Assembly: GCA_036005065.1 (NCBI GenBank)
Contig: DASYQW010000030.1
Span: 1-40,347 of the forward strand
DNA length: 40,347 bases
Source of the DNA: Candidatus Methylomirabilota bacterium
GTDB lineage: Bacteria; Methylomirabilota; Methylomirabilia; Rokubacteriales; DASRDR01
Direction of reading: 5' to 3'
The first letter of the stretch is position 1, and every line of letters starts with the position of its first letter. A program made the position numbers and the translations under genes. Positions 32,980 to 40,214 of the stretch are shown here, piece by piece. Under the pieces are notes generated by a model. That model did no database searches, had not been told where the DNA came from, and saw only the letters and a list, made by a program, of their open reading frames with translations.

Positions 32980-33705
32980 TCAGCCCGCTCCGGCGAGCTC
33001 CCGGGCGTAGGCTGGCCCGCGGCCCGCGTCCTCGTGCTTGAAGTAGGCGTAGACGTCCAGCCCCGCGGCGGTCCAGGCGTCGCACCGCCGGCGCCAGGCG
33101 GCCAGATCGGCGGAGGCGTACGCCTCGCGACGGAGGCGGACATAGACGAAGTCGGCCGTCGCCCCGTCGGGAGCGGGGCCCTCGGTGGAGACCGGCTCCT
33201 CGTCGGTCTCGGCCAGGCAGAGCGCGACCCGGTGCTGGCGGAGCACGGCATAGGCCTCCTCGGTCTGCCAGGAGCGGTGGCGGACCTCGACGGCCATGCG
33301 AAACAGCGGCGGGACCAGGCGGAGAAACTCGTCCAGCGCCGCGAGATCGGCGCGGAAGGAGGGCGGCAGCTGGGTCAGGATCGGCCCGAGCTGCCGCGAC
33401 TGGGCCAGCACCGACACCGCGCTCAGGAACCGCTCCAGGAGCTCCTCCGAGTCCCGGAGCCTCTGGACGTGGGTGATCTTCTGGTTGAGCTTCACCGCGA
33501 ACTGGAACCCGGCCGGCACCTGACCGGCCCACTCGCGAAGGGTCCGCTCGGACGGCATGCGGTAGAACGTGTGGTTGATCTCGACCGTGGGGAACCGGGC
33601 CGCATAGTAGGCGAGCATCTCCCGCGCCGGTAGCCGGGCCGGGTAGAACGTGCCCTTCCAGGCTGGATAGGCATAGCCCGAGGTGCCGACGCGCAGATCC
33701 GCCAC
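32980..33705 (-). CDS. DUF72 (YecE-like) domain protein
   Basis: About 241 aa. ADLRVGTSGYAYPAWKGTFYP is the classic family start. EINHTFYRMPSERTLREWA, FQFAVKLNQKITH, PILTQLPPSF and VEVRHRSW follow, and near the C-terminus there is the YAYFKHEDAGRGP stretch. TIM-barrel proteins of unknown function. GTG 33703-33705 is chosen because it gives the family N-terminus and has GAGGGA just upstream. An ATG at 33730-33732 would add nine residues but overlaps the candidate promoter of the divergent GNAT gene. Confidence 0.88.
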   Translation of the reverse strand: MADLRVGTSGYAYPAWKGTFYPARLPAREMLAYYAARFPTVEINHTFYRMPSERTLREWAGQVPAGFQFAVKLNQKITHVQRLRDSEELLERFLSAVSVLAQSRQLGPILTQLPPSFRADLAALDEFLRLVPPLFRMAVEVRHRSWQTEEAYAVLRQHRVALCLAETDEEPVSTEGPAPDGATADFVYVRLRREAYASADLAAWRRRCDAWTAAGLDVYAYFKHEDAGRGPAYARELAGAG

Positions 33706-33723
33706 GGGTCCCTCGCAGGTCTT

Positions 33724-33732
33724 TGCTATCAT
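33724..33732 (+). promoter_or_regulatory. Candidate extended -10 promoter of the GNAT gene
   Basis: Plus-strand TGCTATCAT, an extended -10, with no clear -35. The predicted start is near 33739, giving a leader of about 50 bases that contains GGGAGGAG at 33775-33782. It would rule out translation from the TTG at 33723. Confidence 0.4.
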
Positions 33733-33788
33733 GGGAAGCGCTCCGACGGCGGACTTTCTTTTCGCGCGCCCGACGGGAGGAGACGGCC

Positions 33789-34304
33789 ACGACGATCCGG
33801 GACGCCACCGTGGCCGATGCGGCCGCCATCTGCCGCATCTACAACGAGGGCATCCAGGACCGTGTCGCCACGCTAGAGACCGAGGAGCGCACCGAAGACG
33901 AGCGTCGGGCCTGGCTCGAGGCCCGCGGGCCGCGTCACCCGGTGCTCGTGGTCGAAGTGCCGACCGCCGATGGAGCCCGGGTCGTGGGTTGGGGGAGTCT
34001 CAACGTGTTCAACCCCCGACGCGCCTACGACCACGTCGCCGACTTCTCCCTCTACGTCGACCGGACCTGCCGGGGGCGTGGGATCGGCCGTCGCCTCCTC
34101 GAGGCGCTGATCGCGCGCGCGCGGACGCTCGGCTATCACAAGCTCGTCCTGTCGGCATTCCCCTGGAACGAGGCGGGAACGACGGTGTATCGGCGGGCCG
34201 GCTTCCGGACGGTGGGAATCTACCGCGAGCAGGGACTCCTGGATGGCCGCTGGGTCGACACCATCATCATGGAGAAGATCCTCGACGGCCCCAGCGCCCA
34301 CTAG
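33789..34304 (+). CDS. GNAT N-acetyltransferase, phosphinothricin/arsinothricin acetyltransferase-like, apparent ACG start
   Basis: About 171 aa. IRDATVADAAAICRIYNEGI at the N-terminus, then the acetyl-CoA site RGRGIGRRLLEALIARA and LSAFPWNEAGTTVYRRAGF, VGIYREQGLLDGRWVDTIIMEK: this is the Pat/Bar/YncA branch, which N-acetylates amino-acid-like toxins or related amines. The family normally starts MTTIRDAT or similar. Here a strong GGGAGGAG (33775-33782) is followed after 6 bases by ACG-ACG-ATC with no ATG, GTG or TTG in frame at that place. The only upstream in-frame start (TTG 33723) would add 22 unrelated residues. A T-to-C change in the start codon is the simplest reading. It diverges from the DUF72 gene. 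Confidence 0.85.
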   Translation, partial: TTIRDATVADAAAICRIYNEGIQDRVATLETEERTEDERRAWLEARGPRHPVLVVEVPTADGARVVGWGSLNVFNPRRAYDHVADFSLYVDRTCRGRGIGRRLLEALIARARTLGYHKLVLSAFPWNEAGTTVYRRAGFRTVGIYREQGLLDGRWVDTIIMEKILDGPSAH

Positions 34305-34309
34305 GTTCT

Positions 34310-34337
34310 TCGGGGGGGTCTCGGAAGACCCCCCCGA
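34310..34337 (+). terminator. Bidirectional terminator hairpin; head module of the intergenic repeat family
   Basis: Perfect 12-bp stem TCGGGGGGGTCT (34310-34321) with 34326-34337, loop CGGA. It lies 5 bases after the GNAT stop and 6 bases from the convergent LuxR-type gene stop, with no arm or tail. There is no T-run in either direction, so it may act as a strong RNA-end stabiliser or Rho-assisted terminator. Confidence 0.7.
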
Positions 34338-34343
34338 GGTGGT

Positions 34344-35075
34344 CTAGGGGCGGACGAGGCCCTCCCGGATGGCGTAGCGCACCAACTGGGCGGCGTTCCC
34401 GAGCTCGAGCTTGCGGAAGATGTTCTGGCGGTGGGTCTCGATCGTCTTGAGGCTGGTGCCGAGCTTGTCGGCGATCTCCTTGGACGTCATGCCCTCGGCG
34501 ATGTGCCGGATGATCTCCAGCTCGCGTGGCGTGACGCGGCTGCCCCGGTCGCGGAACCCGCGCGACCCCCGCCGTTCGCCGGCGGGCTCGTACGCCGCGA
34601 GCACCCGCCACAGCGTGTAGTGCTGGATCCGGAGCAGGGCCAGGAGCGTTTGCGACACCGCCGGACTGACCCGCAGCGTGCTCAAGAGGACGTGGGTCAC
34701 GCTCTCCTGGTGGGCCTCCAGGAAGGCCAGCAGCCGCTCGGGTCCGAGGCGGTCCCGCGCGAACTCGAGGGCGACTTCCTCGATGGCGCTCGTGTAGCCG
34801 CGAAAGTCCCGCCGGGCGAGCGCCCGGTGGACGCGCTCGAGCAGCCGCGGAGCCAGGTCCACCTCCCGCGGCGTCCACTCGCGGCCGACGAGATCCCGGT
34901 AGCGCGTCCGCCACTGGCGCGTCACCGCGTCGCGGTGACGCTCGAGGCGGGTGAAGGTGGCCGCCACGGCGTGCTGGGCGGGCCCGGCCAGGGAGAATCC
35001 GGGCGGGAGGGTTCCCGTCCGCTCGGCAATGGCCTCCCGGTCAGACAGGGTTCGCTCGGCGTTCGTCCTGGTCAT
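34344..35075 (-). CDS. LuxR-type HTH transcriptional regulator with helical N-terminal sensor domain
   Basis: 243 aa. The C-terminal 65 residues are a GerE/LuxR HTH: VTPRELEIIRHIAEGMTSKE, IADKLGTSLKTIETHRQNIF, then a RKLELGNAAQLVRYAIREGL tail. The N-terminal 170 residues are all helical (RHRDAVTRQWRTRYRDLVG, RVHRALARRDFRGYTSAIEE), resembling RsbRD-N/RsbT-co-antagonist-type sensor domains. No receiver Asp is seen, so it is not a classical response regulator. It starts 38 bases after the LarA-like gene and may regulate it or the neighbouring ABC operon. TAG stop. Confidence 0.82.
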   Translation of the reverse strand: MTRTNAERTLSDREAIAERTGTLPPGFSLAGPAQHAVAATFTRLERHRDAVTRQWRTRYRDLVGREWTPREVDLAPRLLERVHRALARRDFRGYTSAIEEVALEFARDRLGPERLLAFLEAHQESVTHVLLSTLRVSPAVSQTLLALLRIQHYTLWRVLAAYEPAGERRGSRGFRDRGSRVTPRELEIIRHIAEGMTSKEIADKLGTSLKTIETHRQNIFRKLELGNAAQLVRYAIREGLVRP

Positions 35076-35113
35076 ATGTTCTCGCTATCGCCGAGCCCGC
35101 CCCGCCGCCACCC

Positions 35114-36376
35114 TCAGAAGGGCAACAGCGCCCCGGTCGCATCGAAGGCGAGCGGGGCCGGCTCGCTGACCTGACGGAGGTCTTCGCGTTTGGCGACCTC
35201 GGGAGCGAAGGCCTCCGACACCTCGACCTCGGCGAGGCGCAAAGTATTCTTGATCCGAACCACACGCGCGTCCTCGATCCGCTCGAGGCCGAGGCACGAC
35301 AGCGCCACTGCGACCGCATCCCGGTCCGTGTCGAGCACGGGCGGGAGCTTGGCGCCGGCCGGTGAGCACGCCGTGAGGCAGTTGATGTACGTCGCGTTCC
35401 ACTCGACTTTGTCGGCGAGCCGCCGGGTGGTGAAGTCCGCATTCCCGATCCCGGTGGCGTTCCCGTAGGTGTGAGCCGTGAGGTCACACACGACGATGAA
35501 GGTGATCTTGGGGCTCGGAAACGGCGGCTCGAAGAAGGTGCCGTGACGGCCGATGATGTTGGAGTCCATACCCGCGCCCGAGACGTCCTTCCCCATCTCG
35601 TCCACGATGAGGAGGTCAATCGGGTCGAACGGCAGCCGCGCCATCCATGCCTTCGCTTCCCGGAGCAGCGCGCGCTCGCCGGCTTCGATGTCGGCCGGGA
35701 GGAAGGCCTGGACCTTCGCGGTCTCGTCGTACCCGTTCTCGACGATGCCCAGCCCGAAGGCGATCCGGGCCCGGCGGAGCATTTCGCGCCCGACGCTGGT
35801 CACGACGGTCTCGTACCGGTGACGGATGTTGGCCCGGTGGGCCTGAATGGCCCCCCGGTGCTTGCCGAGTCCGATGGTCATCATCTTGAACAGGCCGGAC
35901 TCGATCTCGCCCTTGAAGTCGGTGTGCGGCTTCACGCGGTTGATGACGCCGATCCAGTCGGCCTGGGAGGCTTCGCGGTCGAGCCATACCGGCAGCCCGA
36001 GGGTTTCACCGACCTGCACGACGTCCATCGTCGCCCGGATCGGGCATCCCATGGTCGCGTCCGTGATCCCATAGTGTTCCAGGACCGAGAGCTGGCCCTC
36101 GGTGGTGCCGCCCCCGTGACTCCCCATGGCCGGGAAGACGAAGGGGTGGGCGCCGAGGCGCTTCAGGTGATCGACGCACGCCCGGGTGACGACGTCGATG
36201 TTGACGATGCCGCGGCTGCCGACCGCCAGCGCGACGGTCTGCCCGGGCTTGATCGGCAGCGGAAGGGCGCCGAGCGTGTCGCGGACCGCGGCGGCCACGT
36301 CGTGCAGCAAGGGGCCGGGGAACTGCTGCTTCAGGCGAACCATGCGCGGGAAGCTGGTGGCGCGAGGGATGCTCAT
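35114..36376 (-). CDS. LarA-like (DUF2088, nickel-dependent lactate racemase N-terminal) protein
   Basis: 420 aa. Seen: PIKPGQTVALAVGSRGI and HPFVFPAMGSHGGGTTEGQL, then a central region GVINRVKPHTDFKGEIESGL and KMMTIGLGKHRGA. These resemble the LarA N-terminal fold. True LarA carries the LysHisHis residues for its nickel-pincer cofactor, and these are not clearly recognisable, so racemase activity should not be assumed. The ATG (36374-36376) has GAGGAGG 8 bases upstream and lies behind a near-consensus promoter. Possibly an isomerase or dehydratase of a hydroxy acid. Confidence 0.75.
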   Translation of the reverse strand: MSIPRATSFPRMVRLKQQFPGPLLHDVAAAVRDTLGALPLPIKPGQTVALAVGSRGIVNIDVVTRACVDHLKRLGAHPFVFPAMGSHGGGTTEGQLSVLEHYGITDATMGCPIRATMDVVQVGETLGLPVWLDREASQADWIGVINRVKPHTDFKGEIESGLFKMMTIGLGKHRGAIQAHRANIRHRYETVVTSVGREMLRRARIAFGLGIVENGYDETAKVQAFLPADIEAGERALLREAKAWMARLPFDPIDLLIVDEMGKDVSGAGMDSNIIGRHGTFFEPPFPSPKITFIVVCDLTAHTYGNATGIGNADFTTRRLADKVEWNATYINCLTACSPAGAKLPPVLDTDRDAVAVALSCLGLERIEDARVVRIKNTLRLAEVEVSEAFAPEVAKREDLRQVSEPAPLAFDATGALLPF

Positions 36377-36397
36377 GGGGTGACCCTCCTCGCCCCG

Positions 36398-36426
36398 AGT
36401 CTAGCCGGCCCCCTGGGGGGTGTCAA
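36398..36426 (-). promoter_or_regulatory. Sigma70-type promoter of the LarA-like and LuxR-type genes
   Basis: Minus-strand -35 TTGACA (plus 36421-36426), 17-base spacer, -10 TAGACT (36398-36403). Predicted start near 36391, leaving about 15 leader bases that hold the GAGGAGG site. The spacer contains CCCCCCAGGGGG, a palindromic run where a regulator could bind. Confidence 0.7.
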
Positions 36427-36694
36427 AGCGCATGTTGTGCCTTCCTACGGCAAATTTTGCACGCCGGCCTCGCACGCCACATTCCCCCTAGGGGTGGAGC
36501 AAACTACATTCCAGGTTTCACCGTAAGGCGGCGGGGTGCCGGTTCGCGCGCCCGGCGGGCGGTTCGGGCCCTGTCGTGGCTGAGCCGCGTGGGAGGGCCG
36601 CTGTTGGGAGCCTGCCGGTCGTTCCCGTTCCGGACAGCCGAGCGGGTGGGCCGGCCGTCGTCCGGCCGCGTCGAGGGAAAGCGGGTGGCCCGCG
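36427..36694. other. Non-coding stretch with operator-like repeats and a hairpin
   Basis: 268 bases with no supportable gene, part of the 318-base gap between the LarA-like gene and the permease. Near the promoter: direct repeats GCACGCC (36459-36465 and 36472-36478) and ACATTCC (36479-36485 and 36506-36512), and the palindrome CCCCTAGGGG (36485-36494), all upstream of the -35. Near the permease stop there is a GGCCGG/CCGGCC hairpin (36649-36654 with 36662-36667, 7-base loop). This gap holds no copy of the dispersed repeat family. Confidence 0.5.
36649..36667 (-). terminator. Weak hairpin after the permease gene
   Basis: 6-bp GC stem with a 7-base loop, about 28 bases past the permease stop (36695). 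No T-run. Possible transcript end for the sugar ABC operon. Confidence 0.3.
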
Positions 36695-37558
36695 CTACAT
36701 CCCCTGGACCGCGCCCGAGACCAGGCCGTGGGTCAGATAACGCCGGAAGACGTAGTAGAAGACGACCGGCGGGATCGCATAGATGGTCGAGAGCGCCATC
36801 AGGAGGTTCCAGGGAGCGTCATCGCCCGTCAGGAAGGTGCCCATGGAGATGGGCAGCGTGAACATGTGCTCGCTCTGGAGGAAGAGCACGGCGTAGAGGT
36901 ACTCGTTCCAGGCGAAGAAGAAGGCGTACGTCCCGATGGCGATCAGCGGCGGAAGCACCAGCGGCAGGTAGATCCGGTAGAAGATGGTCAGCAGCCCCGC
37001 CCCGTCGATGGCGGCCGACTCGTCGATTTCCGGGGGAATCGTCTTGGCGTAGTCCCAGAGCACCCACAGGGCATACGGGGAGGCGAAGGTGGTCATGGCC
37101 GCGATGAGCGCCCAATACGTGTCCAGCAGATCGTAGTCGGCCATGATCTTGAAGAACGGGATGGAGAGGAAGGAGGCCGGGATGATGTAGGTGAAGAGGG
37201 TCATGCCGGAGATGACGCGGCTGAGCCCGAAGTGGAGCCGCCCGAGGGCGAAGCTGCCGAGGGCGCTGATCACGAGGACGGCCCCCATGGTCACGCCCGC
37301 CACCAGGACACTGTTCCCCATCCACCGCCAGAAGTATTTGACGAAGACGCTCTGCTGGAACACGACGAACCGGTACGACTCCAGGGTCGGGTTCCGCACC
37401 CAGTATTCCGGCCGGAACAGCTCGGCAGTGGGAGTGAACGACAGCACGAGCATGTAGTAGATGGGGAAGAGAGTCCACACCGCGACCAGCGCCAGCACCA
37501 CGGCCCTGGCGAGCCTGACCACGATCTGGCGGACGCGCCCGCCGGCCGGCCGGGTCAC
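36695..37558 (-). CDS. Carbohydrate ABC transporter permease (MalG/UgpE type)
   Basis: 287 aa, six TM helices (first at LARAVVLALVAVWTLFPIYYM). The EAA loop EIDESAAIDGAGLLTIFYRI followed by YLPLVLPPL is the site that docks the ATPase. A typical C-terminus RRYLTHGLVSGAVQGM is present, as in sugar permeases. The GTG start (37556-37558) overlaps the stop of the partner permease as GTGA. It is the last gene of the three-gene importer; no ATPase gene follows, so a shared MsmK/UgpC-type ATPase encoded elsewhere is probably used. Confidence 0.93.
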   Translation of the reverse strand: MTRPAGGRVRQIVVRLARAVVLALVAVWTLFPIYYMLVLSFTPTAELFRPEYWVRNPTLESYRFVVFQQSVFVKYFWRWMGNSVLVAGVTMGAVLVISALGSFALGRLHFGLSRVISGMTLFTYIIPASFLSIPFFKIMADYDLLDTYWALIAAMTTFASPYALWVLWDYAKTIPPEIDESAAIDGAGLLTIFYRIYLPLVLPPLIAIGTYAFFFAWNEYLYAVLFLQSEHMFTLPISMGTFLTGDDAPWNLLMALSTIYAIPPVVFYYVFRRYLTHGLVSGAVQGM

Positions 37559-38436
37559 TTGATCTTCTTGATGAGGATGAAGATGAACAGCAGCGTCACC
37601 GGGAGAGCGGTCGCGAAGACCCCCACCCCCCAGTCGATCTTGCCCATGAGAAACGTATAGCGGTAGGCCAGGGTCGCCAGCACGTGGGTGGAGTCTCCGG
37701 GCGCCCCGCCCGTCAGGAGCCACACGTTGGTGAAGTCCCCCAGCGTGAAGACCATGGAGAGGAGGGAGCAGATCAGGTAGATGCCCTTGAGCATCGGGAA
37801 CGTGATGAAGCGGAAGTTCTGGAACGGCCCGGCGCCATCGATGGCGGCCGCTTCGTAGAGCTCCCGGGGGATCCCCCGGCGGGCCGCCAGGAAGATCACG
37901 GTCCAGAAGGGCAGGTACTTCCAGATGTGGAAGGTGATGAGCGCCCCGATGGCCATCCAGCGCGAGGCGAGCCAGTGGACGGTCCCGACGCCGATGTCCT
38001 CCATGATGAGGTTCATGATTCCCCACTGGGACGAGAGCATCCAGCGGATGGAGAGGATGCCGGGCAGGACCGGAATCGCCCAGGGGAGGAGGAAGATCGC
38101 CGACAGAAAGCGCACGCTCCGGCTGTCGGACTGGAGAATGCCCGACAGGAGCAAGGCCAGGATGAGCTTCACGTTGACGGCCACGCCGACGTAGGTCAGC
38201 GTGTTGACGATGGTCTGGACGTAGATGGGGTCGGCGAACAGGACCTCGTAGGTGTACCGGTCGAGGGCCTGGGTGACCTCGAAATAGAGCGGGTAGACGA
38301 CGAAGGCGATGAAGAGGAAGATCAGCGGCAGACAGAAGAGGAGGCCCTGGAGGTTCCGGGCTCGCGGCGCGAATACCGCGGCCGATCGCGCGACGAGCCC
38401 GTTGATCCCCCGGGGGCGCGCTACTGCATTCGCCAT
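37555..38436 (-). CDS. Carbohydrate ABC transporter permease (MalF/UgpA type)
   Basis: 293 aa, six TM helices after a cytosolic N-terminal stretch (NLQGLLFCLPLIFLFIAFVV is the first). The EAA loop reads ELYEAAAIDGAGPFQNFRFI. It ends VTLLFIFILIKKIK. ATG 38434-38436 with a short AGG upstream. It is separated from the binding-protein gene by 145 bases that hold repeat copy 7, which would lower permease expression relative to the binding protein. Confidence 0.93.
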   Translation of the reverse strand: MANAVARPRGINGLVARSAAVFAPRARNLQGLLFCLPLIFLFIAFVVYPLYFEVTQALDRYTYEVLFADPIYVQTIVNTLTYVGVAVNVKLILALLLSGILQSDSRSVRFLSAIFLLPWAIPVLPGILSIRWMLSSQWGIMNLIMEDIGVGTVHWLASRWMAIGALITFHIWKYLPFWTVIFLAARRGIPRELYEAAAIDGAGPFQNFRFITFPMLKGIYLICSLLSMVFTLGDFTNVWLLTGGAPGDSTHVLATLAYRYTFLMGKIDWGVGVFATALPVTLLFIFILIKKIK

Positions 38437-38497
38437 TTCTACCTGAGCCGCGCGGGTAACGCGCTCTCCGCGCGCCGACTCTCCGCGCCCACCAGTC

Positions 38498-38577
38498 CGG
38501 ACCGCTCCGAGCGCGGGCTTCGCCCGCGCAACCCTCCCGGGGGGAGGTCTCGGGGGGGGGCGCTGCCCCCCTCCGAA
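38498..38577 (-). repeat. Intergenic modular repeat, copy 7 (head at binding-protein stop)
   Basis: Minus-strand copy between the binding-protein and permease genes. The head is a variant hairpin GGGGGGC (38555-38561), loop GCT, GCCCCCC (38565-38571), followed in gene sense by CGAGACCTCCCCCC. The arm is a perfect 8-bp stem 38511-38518 with 38522-38529. CTCGGAGCGG follows. The tail is not recognisable. The head starts about 5 bases after the TAG stop. Confidence 0.72.
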
Positions 38578-38581
38578 TGGT

Positions 38582-39994
38582 CTAACGCCACTGCGTGAAG
38601 ATCGTCTTCATCCGGCCGATGGCCTCGTCGGCGGCCTTGTCGGCCGCCCACTTGTCCACGTTCGTCCGGGCCATGGCCTTGCCCCAGATGTTCTCGGCGT
38701 AGACCTGGGAGTTCGCGGGGCTCTTCCAGTGGTCGAAGACCTTGACGTTCCGCTCCAGGTAGAGCTTGGTGGCCAGGGGGATGTGGTAGTCGACCGGACC
38801 GCCCTTGCCCACCTGCCCCTTCGCGAAGAAGGGGTCCTTGGCCACGTCGTTGAACGCCGGGAACCAGCGCCCGTTGGCCCCCTTGATGTACTGGGCGAAG
38901 CGATTCGGCTCCAGGACGAACCGGATGAACTCCTTGCCGAGGTCGGGGGCCTTGGCGTCCTTGGGGACGAGGATGGTCTTGACGGCCACCATGTACGACG
39001 CCTTGCCCCCGCCCGGGTTGTCCGGCCACTCCACGGTCGCCATCTTGAAGAAGTAGTTGTCGGGGGCGTTGAAGAAGTGGTGAGCGGGGATCGACAGCGA
39101 GGGGTTCGGGGTCATGACGATCGACTTCGAGTGGAAGTTCGCGTTGTTGTCCCCGTCCGACCAGTTGATGGCGTCCGGCGGGACGTACCCCGAGTTGTAG
39201 AGGTCGGCGAACCAGTGGAGCGTCTTGACGATGGCCTCGCGGTTCTTGGGCTGGTCGGCGATCACCTTGCCGTCCTGATCGAGAAGCTGGCCGCCGAAGG
39301 ACAGGAGCGCCATCTCGAAGTTGTAAATCGTGTCGGAGCCGCGCGTGGATTCGGTCATGCCGATTCCGTAGAGCTTGCCGTACTTGGCCGGGTCCTTCTT
39401 CCGGAGGGCGTCCTGGGCCTTCTTCCAGTAGTCCCAGTACTCGTCCCACTTGAGCGGGATCTTGTCCGGGTCGTCGGCCATCCCGACCTCCTTGAGGAGG
39501 TCGCGCCAGTAGTGGATGTGCATGATCTGGGCTTCGATGGGCACCCCGTAGTACGCGCGCTTCTTGGCCACGTTGTTGTAGCAGTAGGCGACCTGGACGA
39601 ATTTCTCGTTGTAGCGGGGCTTGAGCTCGGTGATGACGTCGGTGGTCTCGGCCAGTTTGTCCTGCCAGGCGTAGTTGGGCATGACCTCCCAGTCGTTGTA
39701 GAAGCAGAAGGCGACGTCGGGCACCCGCCGCGCCTGGATGGCCGCGATGATCTTCTTGAGGAGGTCCTCCTGGATGGTGAACGAGATGTCCACCTCGACG
39801 TTCTTGGCCTTCTGGAAGTCCTGGGCGATCTTGATCATCGCCTCGTCTTCTTCCTTGTAGTAGCCGCGGTTCCACCAGACCACCAGCTTGCGACCCTGGG
39901 CGCGCGAGACCATGGGGAACCCCAGCGCCCCGGACAGAGCGCCGGCCCCGGCAGCCGAGGTCGTCTTGAGAAAGTCCCGGCGGGTCTGCCCCAT
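38582..39994 (-). CDS. Extracellular solute-binding protein (sugar type) with Tat signal
   Basis: 470 aa. A twin-arginine signal (TRRDFLKTTSAAGAGALSGA, cleaved near SRAQ) means export in folded form. The mature protein starts RKLVVWWNRGYYKEEDEAM and has the general family 1 layout, e.g. VPDVAFCFYNDWEVMPNYAW and KASYMVAVKTILVPKDAKAP. ATG 39992-39994 with AGGAGG 6 bases upstream. The promoter is probably 40065-40093. Ligand unknown; sugars, sugar acids or polyols are likely for the family. Confidence 0.92.
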   Translation of the reverse strand: MGQTRRDFLKTTSAAGAGALSGALGFPMVSRAQGRKLVVWWNRGYYKEEDEAMIKIAQDFQKAKNVEVDISFTIQEDLLKKIIAAIQARRVPDVAFCFYNDWEVMPNYAWQDKLAETTDVITELKPRYNEKFVQVAYCYNNVAKKRAYYGVPIEAQIMHIHYWRDLLKEVGMADDPDKIPLKWDEYWDYWKKAQDALRKKDPAKYGKLYGIGMTESTRGSDTIYNFEMALLSFGGQLLDQDGKVIADQPKNREAIVKTLHWFADLYNSGYVPPDAINWSDGDNNANFHSKSIVMTPNPSLSIPAHHFFNAPDNYFFKMATVEWPDNPGGGKASYMVAVKTILVPKDAKAPDLGKEFIRFVLEPNRFAQYIKGANGRWFPAFNDVAKDPFFAKGQVGKGGPVDYHIPLATKLYLERNVKVFDHWKSPANSQVYAENIWGKAMARTNVDKWAADKAADEAIGRMKTIFTQWR

Positions 39995-40064
39995 CGTCGG
40001 CCTCCTGTGAGGGTTGTGGGTGGGCTCCGGCCTTCTGGGAAGCGGAAATCCGAAGACTGACTCT

Positions 40065-40093
40065 TCTATACCCCAAAGCCCAGGGGGCCGCAA
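40065..40093 (-). promoter_or_regulatory. Candidate promoter of the sugar ABC importer
   Basis: Minus-strand -10 TATAGA (plus 40065-40070), a 17-base spacer, and a TTGCGG -35 (40088-40093). It lies 70 bases upstream of the binding-protein start, with AGGAGG near the start codon. Confidence 0.5.
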
Positions 40094-40158
40094 TAGGGGG
40101 CGGGGCCGCGGGTCGCCCGCCGGCCGGACATCGGCCGGGCAAAATGGGCACTTTCGCC

Positions 40159-40188
40159 TTGACTTGGCGTTCGGGGTGCCCCTAAGAT
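40159..40188 (+). promoter_or_regulatory. Sigma70-type promoter of the lipoprotein gene at the window end
   Basis: Plus-strand TTGACT (40159-40164), 18-base spacer, TAAGAT (40183-40188). The predicted start is near 40195, 20 bases before the GTG start codon. It diverges from the importer promoter about 66 bases away. Confidence 0.6.
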
Positions 40189-40214
40189 AACGCACTCACC
40201 GGACCTGGAGGCCC

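Noticed and set aside
36457-36861. Plus-strand open frame in the 36377-36694 gap
   Set aside because: Arg/Pro/Gly-rich, no homology recognised, runs into the antisense of the permease gene, no ribosome site.
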